A stretch of 7,376 nucleotides of DNA from CAZBJJ01 sp964492245 (GCA_964492245.1 CAZBJJ010000064.1:1-7376), one strand, 5' to 3'. Counted from the stretch's first letter, positions 1 through 7,235 are shown. Numbers and translations: made by a program. Notes: generated by a model not told the origin, from the sequence alone.

Positions 1-28
1 GGTTCGGGCAAAAACGATGTTTTTTCAT
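1..28 (-). CDS. 5' end of a divergent gene, product unknown (partial)
   Basis: Read on the minus strand, an ATG at 28-26 opens a frame beginning MKKHRFCPN that runs off the left edge. A perfect AGGAGG ribosome binding site lies at 34-39, five bases before the ATG. This is the best Shine-Dalgarno match in the window and the main reason to call a gene. Nine residues are too few to assign a function; the basic start would fit a signal peptide or a cytoplasmic protein equally well. The gene is divergent from sppA, with 126 bp between the two start codons. Confidence 0.6.
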
Positions 29-38
29 TCTTTCCTCC

Positions 39-50
39 TACTATATAGTA
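39..50. promoter_or_regulatory. 12-bp perfect palindrome in the divergent intergenic region
   Basis: TACTATATAGTA at 39-50 is its own reverse complement. It directly abuts, and by one base overlaps, the AGGAGG site of the leftward gene. It could be an operator, or an AT-rich -10 element of a leftward promoter. The second reading would start the transcript almost on the ribosome binding site, which makes it less likely. A chance palindrome in AT-rich DNA remains possible. Confidence 0.3.
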
Positions 51-72
51 TGAGTGGAAAGTGCTGGAAAAT

Positions 73-104
73 TTGACTATTTTAGGTGAATGGTTCGATA
101 TACT
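73..104 (+). promoter_or_regulatory. Candidate sigma70-type promoter for sppA
   Basis: TTGACT (73-78) matches the -35 consensus at five of six positions, and TATACT (99-104) matches the -10 consensus at five of six. The 20-base spacer is longer than the preferred 16-18, so the pairing is uncertain. Transcription would start near 111, giving a leader of about 44 bases. The sppA ribosome binding site AAAGGAG (142-148) lies six bases before the ATG. Confidence 0.35.
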
Positions 105-154
105 ACATTTACTTTCCTAGAATTGTTCACTATCCTAAATTAAAGGAGTATTGA

Positions 155-2530
155 ATGAAAAAGTTTTTTATTTTAGCCCTTGCACTGCTTGCGGTTAATT
201 TGTCTGCGCAAATTAGTAGCGCAGCAGACTACGATTCACTTTTTAGTCATTTCGAGAATCCTGCAGCCATGGCTGTATTTCCCGACAAACTTGGTATTGG
301 GATTAAAGCTGGAATTGATTTAGATAGTACACAGGATGATTTTTACAACCTTCAGGATTTCGAGGTGAGCATGGGCCTGCCCGGCATGGGTTTTAGGTCA
401 AGAACACATGGAGAATCTACTGACCTCAGCCTTATAGCGGCTGCAAAAATTCGCCAGTTATCAATTGGTATGAATTATAATTGGCTGGAGAGTGAAGATA
501 AAAACACTAGCCAAGATTTGGGCCTCTTGTTTCGGCCATTTGATTTTCTGTCGCTGTCCTTGGCAATAGAAAATATACACCACAGCGACAAAGGTTTTAA
601 GCCCGACTACTATGGGGGCCTGGCCATTCGCCCACTGGCCTTTAACGAAGACTTGGAAGCAAGGTTTACGCTATTTGGCGGGCTTAAAAAATTATACGAC
701 GACGATGCCTATCATTTTAATCTTGGGGCCAACATAAAACCGTATCGGGATATGTCCATTGCCGCATCCTACGATTTTACCACAGAGGCATTTACCCTCT
801 CGGCACTGTATACGTATCATATGAGCGAAATGAAAATAGCTGCTACTAGTGAATTTCCACCGAAACTGTTGCAAGGAAAAACCTCAGCTTTTTTTTCATC
901 CGAAACCGCCATTCGCTTACGAGATTTTTACAGTTCGCCCGTTGTGTTGGGCTCTGCCTTGGTCTTGCACATAAACTCGCAGAATGCCTGGCGCTCTACC
1001 CCGCCACTTTTTAAAAACGAAGGGACAATGTATTTCGATAAGGCCCTTGCCATAATTGATAAAGCCGCCAAGGATTCAAAAATTGTCGCCATCAATATAA
1101 CAGAAATTCCGCAATTCGCCAGCGAGGCCCATGCCCAGGAATTTTCACGGGCACTTTTGCGTTTTAAGAAAGCGGGTAAATCAATTTATGTATACGCAAA
1201 AGAGTTGAACAGAAGAAACTATATTTACGTGGCAGCACCGGCCGATATCATTGCCCTCGATCCCAATGGCAGCCTACCGCTTGTAGATGCTTCTTTTGTC
1301 AATATCTATCTAAAAGATTTTTTAAATCGCTTTGGCATTGATACCTATACTCTGCGCTCGCATCCCACCAAAACAGCAAACAATATGTTTACCGAAAATA
1401 AAATGACCACAGATGAAAAAGAGATGTACAAAAATCTACTTACTGCACTTTCATCTTCCGCCAACGAACAATTTAAAAACCTGCGAGGGGATAAGCTTAA
1501 AGAAGAAGCCGAAACAATTTTAGCTAAAGGGCCGCGCTTCGATCCTCAAAAAGCCTTAGAAGAAGGCCTTATAGATTTTGTCATGTACCCCAGCGAATAC
1601 GACAAAAAATTAAAAGAAAAGCTCAGGAATGCCATTCCTATATCTCTAGAAGCCTACGCCAACATCAACAGGGGGTCCTGGGGAGGGATGACCATAAACT
1701 CTGTTCCCATTGTCTATTTGAATGGTTCAATAATTGATGATGTAGGCGAGGCTGGCAAAAGCATTGGCACTTCTGCTGTTTCCACGCTTCGGGCATTGGC
1801 GGATAATAAAATGGTACCCGGAGTTATTATACGGGTCGATTCCGGTGGCGGCTCCGCCTTGGTCAGCGATCACCTTGCCCAAGCGGTGCGCGAATTAAAA
1901 GAGGCAGGGAAAAAAGTTGTTGTTTCCATGGCGGGCTATGCGGCCAGCGGGGGCTATTATCTGTCGGCCCTGGCAGACCATATTGTTGCCGAAGAAAGCA
2001 CACTTACCGGCTCCATTGGGGTAACCGGTATGAACATCAATATATCCCGCCTCTTAGAAAAGCAGGAAATTGGTGTGGATGCCGTGGCCTTAAATGAGCA
2101 GGCCCTTTTTGGGCACCCCCTCCTGCCCCACCGCGAAGAAGACGATAAAGCCAGCATGGAGATGATTAATTATATCTATTCCCGCTTTGTGGATGTGGTG
2201 GCCGAAGGCCGAGATATGGATAAAGAAAGGGTCGATGAGCTGGGGCAGGGCCGGGTTTGGACCGGCAAACAGGCCCTAGAGTATGGCCTTGTAGATGAAC
2301 TTGGGGGCCTAGACAGGGCGAGGGCAGCAATGGAAGAGCTTTTAAAAAAGAAACTCAATTATGTTACCGTCGTTCCGGGCAAAACAAATCCTTGGCGCTC
2401 AATGCTGAGTTCTTTTACTGTCTCGACAAAAATACCTAAAACGCTCAACCGCGCCTGGGAGCTTGGTGCCGATTTAGAAGCGATGGGCAGTGGCCCCCTT
2501 CTCTTGGAACCCCTGTACCTGTACCGATAG
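155..2530 (+). CDS. sppA: SppA-type signal peptide peptidase (S49) with an N-terminal beta-rich domain
   Basis: A serine protease of the SppA/S49 family, whose members degrade cleaved signal peptides and other membrane-associated peptides in the cell envelope. The start is secure: ATG 155 follows AAAGGAG, and an in-frame TGA lies directly before it. Residues 1 to about 24 form a signal peptide (KK, a hydrophobic core, then a small-residue SSAA region). Residues 25 to about 240 alternate polar and hydrophobic residues and begin with NPAAMA (35-40), a style seen in outer-membrane barrel proteins. The two S49 domains follow. By alignment from memory with E. coli SppA (Lys209, Ser409), the catalytic pair is Lys406 (in HPTKTANN) and Ser598 (in YAASGGYY). 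The 192-residue separation matches the double-domain type. STLTGSIGV, typical of the family, follows the serine. At 791 residues it exceeds E. coli SppA (618), mostly through the N-terminal domain. The usual DSPGG loop reads DSGGGS (562-567). The first third is visibly more AT-rich than the rest. Confidence 0.9.
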   Translation: MKKFFILALALLAVNLSAQISSAADYDSLFSHFENPAAMAVFPDKLGIGIKAGIDLDSTQDDFYNLQDFEVSMGLPGMGFRSRTHGESTDLSLIAAAKIRQLSIGMNYNWLESEDKNTSQDLGLLFRPFDFLSLSLAIENIHHSDKGFKPDYYGGLAIRPLAFNEDLEARFTLFGGLKKLYDDDAYHFNLGANIKPYRDMSIAASYDFTTEAFTLSALYTYHMSEMKIAATSEFPPKLLQGKTSAFFSSETAIRLRDFYSSPVVLGSALVLHINSQNAWRSTPPLFKNEGTMYFDKALAIIDKAAKDSKIVAINITEIPQFASEAHAQEFSRALLRFKKAGKSIYVYAKELNRRNYIYVAAPADIIALDPNGSLPLVDASFVNIYLKDFLNRFGIDTYTLRSHPTKTANNMFTENKMTTDEKEMYKNLLTALSSSANEQFKNLRGDKLKEEAETILAKGPRFDPQKALEEGLIDFVMYPSEYDKKLKEKLRNAIPISLEAYANINRGSWGGMTINSVPIVYLNGSIIDDVGEAGKSIGTSAVSTLRALADNKMVPGVIIRVDSGGGSALVSDHLAQAVRELKEAGKKVVVSMAGYAASGGYYLSALADHIVAEESTLTGSIGVTGMNINISRLLEKQEIGVDAVALNEQALFGHPLLPHREEDDKASMEMINYIYSRFVDVVAEGRDMDKERVDELGQGRVWTGKQALEYGLVDELGGLDRARAAMEELLKKKLNYVTVVPGKTNPWRSMLSSFTVSTKIPKTLNRAWELGADLEAMGSGPLLLEPLYLYR

Positions 2531-2706
2531 CACGTGGCGCGCCGGCAGGTGGCACTCGGCGCGCCGACAAGCAACAACCGGCGCGCCGACAGACAGCACC
2601 TGGTGCGCCGACAGGCAACAACCAGTGCGCCGACAAGCAACAACCGGCGCGCCGACAGACAGCACGTGGCGCGCCGGAAGGTGGCACCCGGTGCCCCCCT
2701 TTGCCC
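2531..2706. repeat. 22-bp tandem repeat array, eight units, between sppA and carB
   Basis: Eight consecutive 22-base units begin on the base after the sppA stop codon: 2531, 2553, 2575, 2597, 2619, 2641, 2663 and a decayed eighth at 2685. Each has a core at unit positions 6-13. The core is the palindrome GGCGCGCC in units 1, 2, 3, 6 and 7 (five AscI sites), GGTGCGCC in unit 4, AGTGCGCC in unit 5 and GGTGCCCC in unit 8. The 14-base spacers fall into three recurring kinds, giving a 66-base higher-order period: 2553-2618 closely resembles 2619-2684. Neighbouring cores can pair to form GC-rich hairpins with loops of about 12 bases, so the RNA may affect termination or message stability; that is inference. 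No T run follows, so it is not a classical intrinsic terminator. The array has no stop codon in any of the six frames, which creates several misleading open frames. Confidence 0.95.
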
Positions 2707-2733
2707 GCACTTTAGTTTTATGCTAATTTAAGC

Positions 2734-2739
2734 GGGGAG
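2734..2739 (+). promoter_or_regulatory. Ribosome binding site of carB
   Basis: GGGGAG lies seven bases before the carB ATG. An in-frame TAA at 2729-2731 stands 15 bases upstream of the ATG, so no longer start is possible. The same GGGGAG word precedes the LacI-family gene. Confidence 0.75.
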
Positions 2740-2746
2740 TATTTTA

Positions 2747-5700
2747 ATGCAAACCAAGGCTAAAAAGAGCATTTTAATTATAGGTTCCGGGCCCATTGTC
2801 ATTGGGCAGGCCTGCGAATTCGACTATTCTGGAACCCAGGCCTGCAAGGCCCTGCGCGACATGGGTTACCGCATTGTTTTGGTCAATTCTAATCCAGCTA
2901 CAATAATGACCGACCCGGTTATGGCAGAGGCCACCTATATTGAGCCCCTGAACAAGGACAGGCTGGAACAAATTATTGCCAAGGAGCGCCCCGATTTTCT
3001 TTTGCCCAACCTAGGGGGTCAAACCGGCCTGAACCTGGCCATAGAGCTGAACAAGGCCGGCATTTTAGAAAAGTACCAGGTCGAAGTAATTGGCGTAAAC
3101 CTCGATGCCATTGAGCGGGGCGAAGACCGCCAAATATTTAAAGCGATGATGGAAGAGCTGGGCATCGAAACCCCGCGCTCGGACATTGCCTACACTGTGA
3201 GCGAGGCCGAGGCCATCGCCGACAAACTTGGCTTTCCCCTTGTAGTGCGCCCAGCCTATACCATGGGGGGCTCTGGCGGCGGCCTCGTCTATAATATAGA
3301 AGAACTTCGCAGCATAGCCGGACAGGGCCTTGAACTTTCCATGACCCATCAATGCCTTATAGAGGAGTCTATTTTAGGCTGGGAAGAACTGGAAGTCGAG
3401 GTCGTGCGCGATCATAAAAATCAGATGATTGCCATCTGTTTTATTGAAAATATTGATGCCGTTGGCGTACACACCGGCGATTCTTTCTGCGCAGCCCCCT
3501 TTTTAACAATAGAAAGGGAATTGGAAGAACGCCTTAAAAGCATCGCCTTTAAAATTGTGGAGTCGGTAGGTGTTATAGGGGGCACAAACGTCCAGCTGGC
3601 CTATAACCGCAAAGAGGACCGCATCGTAATTATAGAAATAAACCCCCGCACCTCCCGTTCAAGCGCCCTGGCCTCCAAGGCCACCGGCTTTCCCATAGCT
3701 CTTATAAGCGCAAAATTGGCCGCCGGCATGAGCCTGGACGAGCTGCCCTATTGGCGCGACGGAAGCCTGGAAAAATACAGCCCTGGGGGCGCCCCCTCTG
3801 GCCAGTACATCGTTTTAAAATTTGCCCGCTGGGGCTTTGAAAAATTTAACAATATAAAGGACAGCCTCGGCACCCAAATGAAGGCAGTGGGCGAGGTAAT
3901 GGCCATTGGCAAGACCTTTAAAGAGACCTTCCAAAAGGCGATTCGGGGCCTTGAAAACGGCCGCCACGGCCTGGGCTTTGCAAAAGATTTTAATAAAAAA
4001 AGCCTCGACGAACTCCTCGATGCCCTGCGTATAGCCAATAGTGAGCGCTATTTTTTACTCTACGAGGCCCTGCGTAAGGGGGCTTGCACCGAAGAACTTA
4101 GTGCTATCACCCATATTAAATCCTGGTACATCGAGCAAATGCGCGAACTCGTGAGCCTCGAAGAGGAAATGCTCAAAACCCCCGGACGTCTACCCGCCGA
4201 CGAGCTCCTGTTGCAGGCTAAAAAAGATGGCTTTAGCGACAAATATTTGGCAAAAATCTTGGGGCTGCGCGAAAAAGATGTGCGTCGTCATCGTATTGCC
4301 CTAGGGGCGGTGGAGGGCTGGCACGCTGTTCCAGTGAGTGGCGTAGAAGACAAAAATTATTATTATTCCAGCTACAATGCCCCCGATTCCTCGGTGGCCA
4401 GCGAAAATGAAAAGAAAATTCTCATCCTCGGTGGAGGGCCCAATCGCATTGGGCAGGGCATCGAATTCGATTACTGCTGTGTGCACACCGCCTTAGCGCT
4501 AAAAAAAGCCGGTTGGGAGACCATTATGGTCAACTGTAATCCCGAAACCGTCTCCACCGACTACGACACCAGCGACAAGCTCTACTTCGAGCCAGTTACC
4601 TTGGAAGACGTTCTGCAAATTTGGAATAAAGAAAGGCCCTATGGCGCCATTGTCCAATTTGGCGGCCAAACTCCTTTAAACATTGCCCGCGAGCTGGCAG
4701 ACGAGGGAGTGCGCATCCTAGGTACCAGCATCGACTCGATAGATATGGCCGAGGACCGCGATCTCTTTCGCAAAATGATGGAGCAACTTGATATACCCAT
4801 GCCCGAGGCAGGCATGGCCACCGATATTGATGAAGCCATTGTTGTTGCCAATCGGGTAGGCTACCCCATAATGATACGGCCCTCCTTTGTGCTCGGTGGG
4901 CGCGGCATGGAAGTGGTCTACGACGAGGCCAGCCTGCGCGAATATGTGGCCCGGGCCGTAGGGGTAACCCCCGACCGCCCCCTACTTTTGGACCGCTTTT
5001 TGCGCAATGCCCTGGAGTGCGAGGCCGATGCGCTCTGCGATGGCGAAGATGTCTATATCCCCGCCGTTATGGAGCATATCGAACTTGCCGGTGTGCACTC
5101 TGGCGATTCGGCCTGTCTTATCCCCCCTATCAATATTCCCGAAAATTCGCTTCATACTATTAAAGACTACACCCAGCGCATTGCAAAGGCCCTGCATGTA
5201 AAAGGCCTTATGAATATGCAGTACGCCATCGAAGACGGGAAGGTCTATGTCTTAGAGGCAAACCCTCGGGCCAGTAGAACAGTGCCCCTGGTATCCAAGG
5301 TCTGCAACACCCAGATGGCCCAACTGGCCACCCGCCTTATGCTGGACGAAAAACTTGCCAGCCTGGGCCTGAGCGAAAAGCATATTCCCCACTTTGGAGC
5401 CAAGGAGGCTGTCTTTCCCTTCGATAAATTCCCCGAGGTAGATCCGGTCTTAGGCCCCGAAATGCGCTCCACCGGCGAGGTGCTGGGCATGGCCGATAAC
5501 TCGGCCCTGGCCTTTTATAAATCGCAGGAGGCCGCCGGTAGCCTTTTGCCCACCGCGCACCACAAAGATGGCCGGGCCACCAAGGTGCTTATCAGTCTTT
5601 CGGATCGGAAGTCCCAAAGAGAAGAGGCCCTGCTTATTGGACGCTCTTTTATTGCCCTGGGCTTTAGCCTGATTGGCACCGAAGGCACCGCTGAATTCTT

Positions 5701-5989
5701 TAAAGAACAGGGGATTCCTTGCGATATTGTAGCCAAGATAAACGAGGGGCGGCCCAATGTAGTGGACATCATTTTAAACCGGGAAGTATCGATTGTTATA
5801 AATACCCCTTGGGCTCGTAAATCGTCTATAGCCGACGAAGAGGTAATTCGCAAGGCGGTAATAAAATATAAGCTGCCCTATTTTACCACTATTGCAGCAG
5901 CTCTTGCCGCCGCAAAGGGTATCGAGGCGGCGACAAATGGGCGGGGTGGCGTAAAATCCTTACAGGAATACCATAGGGGCATTTCGTAA
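2747..5989 (+). CDS. carB: Carbamoyl-phosphate synthase large subunit
   Basis: The synthetase subunit makes carbamoyl phosphate from bicarbonate, two ATP and ammonia supplied by glutamine hydrolysis in the small subunit CarA. The product feeds arginine and pyrimidine synthesis. The 1080 residues compare with 1073 in E. coli and are colinear throughout. The carboxyphosphate half covers about 1-400 (GSGPIVIGQACEFDYSG near the start, GGQTGLN, MGGSGGG, NPRTSRSSALASKATG). The oligomerization region covers about 401-555. The carbamoyl-phosphate half begins near 556 (GGGPNRIGQGIEFDYCC) and includes GGQTPLN, VLGGRGMEVVYDEA and NPRASRTVP. The MGS-like allosteric domain covers about 940-1080. Residues matching E. 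coli ligand contacts are present at a constant offset of four: Glu779 (ornithine-side Glu783), Thr978, Thr981, Lys997 and Asn1019 (nucleotide pocket). Control by UMP and ornithine is therefore plausible. No carA lies next to it in this window. It follows sppA on the same strand across 216 bp of mostly repeat DNA, with only a weak promoter candidate near 2701-2729. Confidence 0.97.
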   Translation: MQTKAKKSILIIGSGPIVIGQACEFDYSGTQACKALRDMGYRIVLVNSNPATIMTDPVMAEATYIEPLNKDRLEQIIAKERPDFLLPNLGGQTGLNLAIELNKAGILEKYQVEVIGVNLDAIERGEDRQIFKAMMEELGIETPRSDIAYTVSEAEAIADKLGFPLVVRPAYTMGGSGGGLVYNIEELRSIAGQGLELSMTHQCLIEESILGWEELEVEVVRDHKNQMIAICFIENIDAVGVHTGDSFCAAPFLTIERELEERLKSIAFKIVESVGVIGGTNVQLAYNRKEDRIVIIEINPRTSRSSALASKATGFPIALISAKLAAGMSLDELPYWRDGSLEKYSPGGAPSGQYIVLKFARWGFEKFNNIKDSLGTQMKAVGEVMAIGKTFKETFQKAIRGLENGRHGLGFAKDFNKKSLDELLDALRIANSERYFLLYEALRKGACTEELSAITHIKSWYIEQMRELVSLEEEMLKTPGRLPADELLLQAKKDGFSDKYLAKILGLREKDVRRHRIALGAVEGWHAVPVSGVEDKNYYYSSYNAPDSSVASENEKKILILGGGPNRIGQGIEFDYCCVHTALALKKAGWETIMVNCNPETVSTDYDTSDKLYFEPVTLEDVLQIWNKERPYGAIVQFGGQTPLNIARELADEGVRILGTSIDSIDMAEDRDLFRKMMEQLDIPMPEAGMATDIDEAIVVANRVGYPIMIRPSFVLGGRGMEVVYDEASLREYVARAVGVTPDRPLLLDRFLRNALECEADALCDGEDVYIPAVMEHIELAGVHSGDSACLIPPINIPENSLHTIKDYTQRIAKALHVKGLMNMQYAIEDGKVYVLEANPRASRTVPLVSKVCNTQMAQLATRLMLDEKLASLGLSEKHIPHFGAKEAVFPFDKFPEVDPVLGPEMRSTGEVLGMADNSALAFYKSQEAAGSLLPTAHHKDGRATKVLISLSDRKSQREEALLIGRSFIALGFSLIGTEGTAEFFKEQGIPCDIVAKINEGRPNVVDIILNREVSIVINTPWARKSSIADEEVIRKAVIKYKLPYFTTIAAALAAAKGIEAATNGRGGVKSLQEYHRGIS

Positions 5990-6012
5990 TATCCCAAAAC
6001 GAGGGTACTACC

Positions 6013-6124
6013 GGCCTATTGAGCGCGGCCTATTAAGGGCGCCCTATTGAGCGCGGCCTAGTGGGCGTGGCCTATTAAGCGCGCCCTATTGAGCGTGGCC
6101 TAGTAGGCGCGGCCTCTCGGGCGC
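6013..6124. repeat. 14-bp tandem repeat array, eight units, between carB and the LacI-family gene
   Basis: Eight 14-base units start at 6013, 6027, 6041, 6055, 6069, 6083, 6097 and 6111. The first reads GGCCTATTGAGCGC and the others are variants. Units 2-3-4 and units 5-6-7 match one another position by position, so there is a 42-base higher-order period (6027-6068 against 6069-6110). The last unit is the most diverged. A 10-base palindrome, AGGGCGCCCT, spans the unit 2/3 junction. The array fills most of the 110-bp gap between two convergent genes and overlaps the last codons of the minus-strand gene (6100-6124). Its sequence differs from the 22-bp array upstream of carB. I see no intrinsic terminator with a T run for either convergent gene, so the array may stand in for one; that is inference. 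Confidence 0.92.
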
Positions 6125-7167
6125 CCCGTGCTCTCTCGCAGCACCAGCTCCTGAGGATATTTAAAAACCCCGGCCGGCAGGTCGGGAGTTTTTATTCGCT
6201 CTAAAAGGCGCTCTGTCATATCCCGCCCCATAAGCCCACTAATTTGGCTTACCGAGCTCAGGCGGGGCACCGTAAACATATCGGTATCGATGCTGTCATA
6301 GCCAATAATCGAAAGGTCCTCGGGCACCGCAAGCCCTAAATCGGCAGCGGCCCGTATGCCCGCCATCGCCATTAAATCGGAGTAATACAGAATTGCCGTC
6401 GGCCTGTTTTTCATTTGAAGCAAATCCTTGGTAATCTGCCAGGCCTGCCCCATGTCGTAGCCACCATCGCGTATCAGCTCGATATCGATGGGCAGCCCCG
6501 CCTCCTCTAAAGCGAACATCCAGGCCCCCTCCCGCTGGCGCGCAGAGTTCGACTCGAAGCTAAAACCTTTGACAAGGGCAATTCTCCTGTGCCCTAAATC
6601 TATTAAATGCCTCATTGCATCGAGGCTGCCCTGGCGGTCGTCGCTGATAAAATTGTCCGAATTTGGCCCCTTAATTAAACGCTGAAAAATTATACAGGGG
6701 GTTTTAAGTTTTTTTAAAATTGATGCCAGGGCCGCATCGCCCTGAAGGCTATTTAAAATAAGCCCCTGAATATCCCGCCCAACCATACTCTCTATGGCCC
6801 TGCGCTCCCTATTGCCCAGAGCGCCATCGTCGTATTCAGTTTCCCCCTCGCCGGAAAGGATGTCGATACAGGGTTCGGTACAGGAGGTATACACGCCAAA
6901 GCCCCCCTCCCAGGCCAGCTGCTGAATAGCATGGAGAACGCCGGCAAAATAGGGGTCCGAATTGGATATGCTTATAACCCCAATCGTCCTTGTCTCGCCC
7001 ATACGCAGAGATCGCGCTAAAATATTGGGCCTATAGCCCAACTCTTTTATTGCCGCCTGTACCCGGGCCCTTGTCTCTGGAGAAACCGGGCGTGTATTGT
7101 TAATGACATGAGAAACCGTGGTAAACGAAACCCCGGCGCGTGCAGCAACATCCTTTGTGGTAATCAA
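6100..7167 (-). CDS. LacI/GalR-family transcriptional regulator
   Basis: A DNA-binding repressor or activator of the LacI family, most of which respond to sugars or related small molecules. The N-terminal helix-turn-helix is clear (TKDVAARAGVSFTTVSHVI, residues 4-22). The hinge helix follows (PNILARSLRMG, 47-57), with Leu54 in the position that normally wedges into the minor groove. Residues 60 to about 347 form the periplasmic-binding-protein-like effector and dimerization domain, ending in the family's LVLREST signature. The start is TTG (7167-7165), preceded by GGGGAG at 7177-7182 with a nine-base gap. A TAA lies directly upstream in frame, and the next in-frame ATG (residue 56) would lose the DNA-binding domain. 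Compared with usual relatives there is an insertion of about 15 residues near 99-118 (acidic and glycine-rich). The last eight residues, GRPRGRAY, are encoded by the 14-bp array. The effector and target genes cannot be told from this window. Confidence 0.93.
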   Translation of the reverse strand: MITTKDVAARAGVSFTTVSHVINNTRPVSPETRARVQAAIKELGYRPNILARSLRMGETRTIGVISISNSDPYFAGVLHAIQQLAWEGGFGVYTSCTEPCIDILSGEGETEYDDGALGNRERRAIESMVGRDIQGLILNSLQGDAALASILKKLKTPCIIFQRLIKGPNSDNFISDDRQGSLDAMRHLIDLGHRRIALVKGFSFESNSARQREGAWMFALEEAGLPIDIELIRDGGYDMGQAWQITKDLLQMKNRPTAILYYSDLMAMAGIRAAADLGLAVPEDLSIIGYDSIDTDMFTVPRLSSVSQISGLMGRDMTERLLERIKTPDLPAGVFKYPQELVLRESTGRPRGRAY

Positions 7168-7199
7168 TTAAGTGTTCTCCCCACCGTACTTTAGCCCAC

Positions 7200-7227
7200 A
7201 TAATAGCACAAGACAGGCAAAGGTAAA
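7200..7227 (-). promoter_or_regulatory. Candidate promoter of the LacI-family gene
   Basis: On the minus strand, TTTACC (7227-7222) matches four of six -35 positions and TATTAT (7205-7200) matches five of six -10 positions, with a 16-base spacer. Transcription would begin near 7193, about 26 bases before the TTG start. It sits in the 68-bp gap after the right-edge reading frame, so the regulator could have its own promoter even if it is also read from upstream. Confidence 0.45.
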
Positions 7228-7235
7228 AGTGAAAT

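Noticed and set aside
2531..2706. CRISPR array.
   Set aside because: The period is only 22 bp, the spacers are themselves repeated, and there are no unique spacers or cas genes.
2701..2729. Promoter for carB: TTGCCC with a TAATTT or TATGCT -10 element.
   Set aside because: The -10 matches are poor or the spacing is wrong. carB may instead be read from upstream, so no feature is called.
2359..2731. Several overlapping open frames on both strands across the 22-bp array, encoding repetitive Cys/Arg/Ala-rich peptides.
   Set aside because: They exist because the array lacks stop codons in every frame. None has a good ribosome binding site, and all frames are equally open, so none is favoured as a gene.
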